DNA from: an uncultured Oscillospiraceae bacterium
GTDB taxonomy: Bacteria; Bacillota; Clostridia; Oscillospirales; Oscillospiraceae
DNA: 7,143 nt
NCBI GenBank assembly: GCA_944385305.1
Contig: CALWWS010000135.1
Location: forward strand, 1 to 7,143
Direction of reading: 5' to 3'
Shown here: positions 5,778 through 7,143 of the stretch, in pieces
Layout: the number at the start of each line of letters is the position of its first letter
Numbering within the stretch: the stretch's first letter is position 1
Made by a program: the position numbers and the translations under genes
The notes under the pieces: model-generated
Told to the model about the DNA's origin: nothing
The model's input: only the letters and a program-made list of their open reading frames with translations
Database searches by the model: none

Positions 5778-7143
5778 ATGGCTAACGCACACAAGTATGT
5801 CTATCTTTTCTCCGAGGGCAACGGGTCCATGCGGGAGCTGCTGGGCGGCAAGGGCGCCAACCTGGCCGAGATGACCAGCCTGGGTATGCCCGTTCCCCAG
5901 GGCTTTACCGTTACCACCGAGGCCTGTACTCAGTACTATGAGGACGGGGAGAAGATTAACGACGAGATCCAGAACCAGATTATGGAATATATCGTCAAGA
6001 TGGAGGAGATCACCGGCAAGAAGTTCGGCGATAAAGAGAACCCTCTGCTGGTCTCCGTCCGCTCCGGTGCCCGGGCCTCCATGCCCGGCATGATGGATAC
6101 CATTCTCAACCTGGGCCTCAACGAGGACGTGGTACAGGTCATTGCCAACAAGTCGGGCAACCCCCGCTGGGCCTATGACTGCTACCGCCGGTTTATCCAG
6201 ATGTACTCCGACGTGGTCATGGAGGTGGGCAAGAAGTACTTTGAGGAGCTCATCGACAAGATGAAGGCCGACCGCGGCGTCACACAGGATGTGGAGCTCA
6301 CCGCCGACGATCTGAAGGAGCTGGCTGAGCAGTTCAAGGCCGAGTACAAGGCCAAGGTGGGTGACGACTTCCCCGCCGACCCCAAGGCGCAGCTGATGGG
6401 CGCCGTGAAGGCGGTGTTCCGTTCCTGGAACAATCCCCGGGCCATTGTGTACCGCCGTATGAACGACATCCCCGGCTCCTGGGGCACCGCCGTCAACGTC
6501 CAGGCCATGGCCTTTGGCAACATGGGTGACGACTGCGGCACCGGCGTGGCCTTTACCCGCAACCCCGCCACCGGTGAGAAGAAGCTCATGGGCGAGTTCC
6601 TCACCAACGCCCAGGGCGAGGACGTGGTGGCCGGCGTGCGCACTCCCATGCCCATCAGCCAGATGGAGGAGAAGTTCCCCGAGGCCTACAAGCAGTTCGT
6701 GGAGGTCTGCCAGACTCTGGAGAACCACTACCGCGACATGCAGGACATGGAGTTCACCGTGGAGAACGGCAAGCTCTATATGCTCCAGACCCGCAACGGC
6801 AAGCGTACCGCTGCCGCGGCCCTGAAGATTGCCTGCGATCTGGTGGACGAGGGCATGATCGACGAGAAGAAGGCCGTGTCCATGATCGATCCCCGCAACC
6901 TGGACACCCTGCTCCACCCCCAGTTTGACCCCGCCGCCCTAAAGAAGGCCACCCCCGTGGCCTCCGCTCTGCCCGCCTCTCCCGGCGCCGCCTGCGGCAA
7001 GATCGTCTTTACCGCTGATGACGCCAAGGAGTGGGCTGCCCGGGGCGAGAAGGTGGTGCTGGTGCGCCTGGAGACCTCTCCTGAGGACATCGAGGGCATG
7101 GTGGCCTCCCAGGGCATCCTCACCGTCCGCGGCGGCATGACCT
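5778..7143 (+). CDS. ppdK: Pyruvate, phosphate dikinase (N-terminal 455 residues; runs off the window)
   Basis: PPDK interconverts pyruvate, ATP and phosphate with PEP, AMP and PPi, and in anaerobes can serve glycolysis or PEP synthesis. The visible part covers the ATP-binding region and the start of the phosphohistidine domain. It shows GGKGANLAEMTSLGMPVPQG (23-42), SVRSGARASMPGMMDTILNL (93-112), RRMNDIPGSWGTAVN (226-240), FTRNPATGE (259-267), NAQGEDVVAGVRTP (277-290) and QTRNGKRTAAAA (337-348). It resembles the Clostridium symbiosum enzyme along its whole length as I recall it. The last residues, RGGMT, directly precede the expected Ser-His of the swivelling histidine (about His457), which is outside the window along with the PEP/pyruvate-binding barrel; full length is usually about 870-880 residues. 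AGGAGG at 5764-5769 is 8 bases before the ATG. Codon use favours C-ending codons more than in neighbouring genes, as expected for high expression. Confidence 0.97.
   Translation, partial: MANAHKYVYLFSEGNGSMRELLGGKGANLAEMTSLGMPVPQGFTVTTEACTQYYEDGEKINDEIQNQIMEYIVKMEEITGKKFGDKENPLLVSVRSGARASMPGMMDTILNLGLNEDVVQVIANKSGNPRWAYDCYRRFIQMYSDVVMEVGKKYFEELIDKMKADRGVTQDVELTADDLKELAEQFKAEYKAKVGDDFPADPKAQLMGAVKAVFRSWNNPRAIVYRRMNDIPGSWGTAVNVQAMAFGNMGDDCGTGVAFTRNPATGEKKLMGEFLTNAQGEDVVAGVRTPMPISQMEEKFPEAYKQFVEVCQTLENHYRDMQDMEFTVENGKLYMLQTRNGKRTAAAALKIACDLVDEGMIDEKKAVSMIDPRNLDTLLHPQFDPAALKKATPVASALPASPGAACGKIVFTADDAKEWAARGEKVVLVRLETSPEDIEGMVASQGILTVRGGMT

Noticed and set aside
5697..6917. A 406-codon open frame on the - strand opposite ppdK
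   Set aside because: The + strand encodes an unmistakable PPDK with its own promoter and ribosome site. The antisense product is a repetitive His/Gly/Leu/Val-rich shadow.

Overview
The window reads as a GC-rich, anaerobic Firmicutes genome, most likely a gut Clostridia of the Oscillospiraceae (Flavonifractor/Lawsonibacter-like). This is an inference. It rests on strong AGGAGG-type ribosome binding sites, GC-rich third codon positions, sigma-A type promoters, a pyruvate phosphate dikinase that closely resembles the Clostridium symbiosum enzyme as I recall it, and an iron-type alcohol dehydrogenase. All supported genes are on the + strand. No RNA gene, mobile element, CRISPR array or long repeat was seen, and no gap between genes exceeds about 125 bases.

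Region 1 (1-2861) is a tightly packed operon. It holds the tail of an unidentified gene, a 144-residue helical/coiled-coil protein of unknown function, a 610-residue FtsH membrane AAA+ zinc protease, and a 180-residue DUF308/HdeD-like membrane protein. Each junction is a 4-base start/stop overlap (ATGA, ATGA, GTGA), so the four genes are probably co-transcribed and translationally coupled. The common theme is membrane protein quality control or envelope stress, but only FtsH has a firm function.

Region 2 (2862-5700) starts with a near-consensus promoter driving trmO (tsaA), the tRNA m6t6A37 methyltransferase. A second near-consensus promoter, whose -35 hexamer overlaps the trmO stop codon, precedes a BDH/YqhD-like iron-type alcohol dehydrogenase and an NfsA-like flavin nitroreductase. 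These last two probably form a small NAD(P)H-linked reductase operon acting on aldehydes and nitro or quinone compounds.

Region 3 (5701-7143) has an extended -10 promoter and the first 455 codons of ppdK, pyruvate phosphate dikinase. The window ends just before the expected catalytic histidine. This enzyme interconverts pyruvate and PEP using ATP/AMP and PPi and is central to anaerobic glycolysis and gluconeogenesis.

Nothing here amounts to a clearly new system. The items most worth following up are the unknown coiled-coil protein coupled to FtsH, the set of consecutive 4-base overlaps, and the promoter placed across the trmO stop codon.
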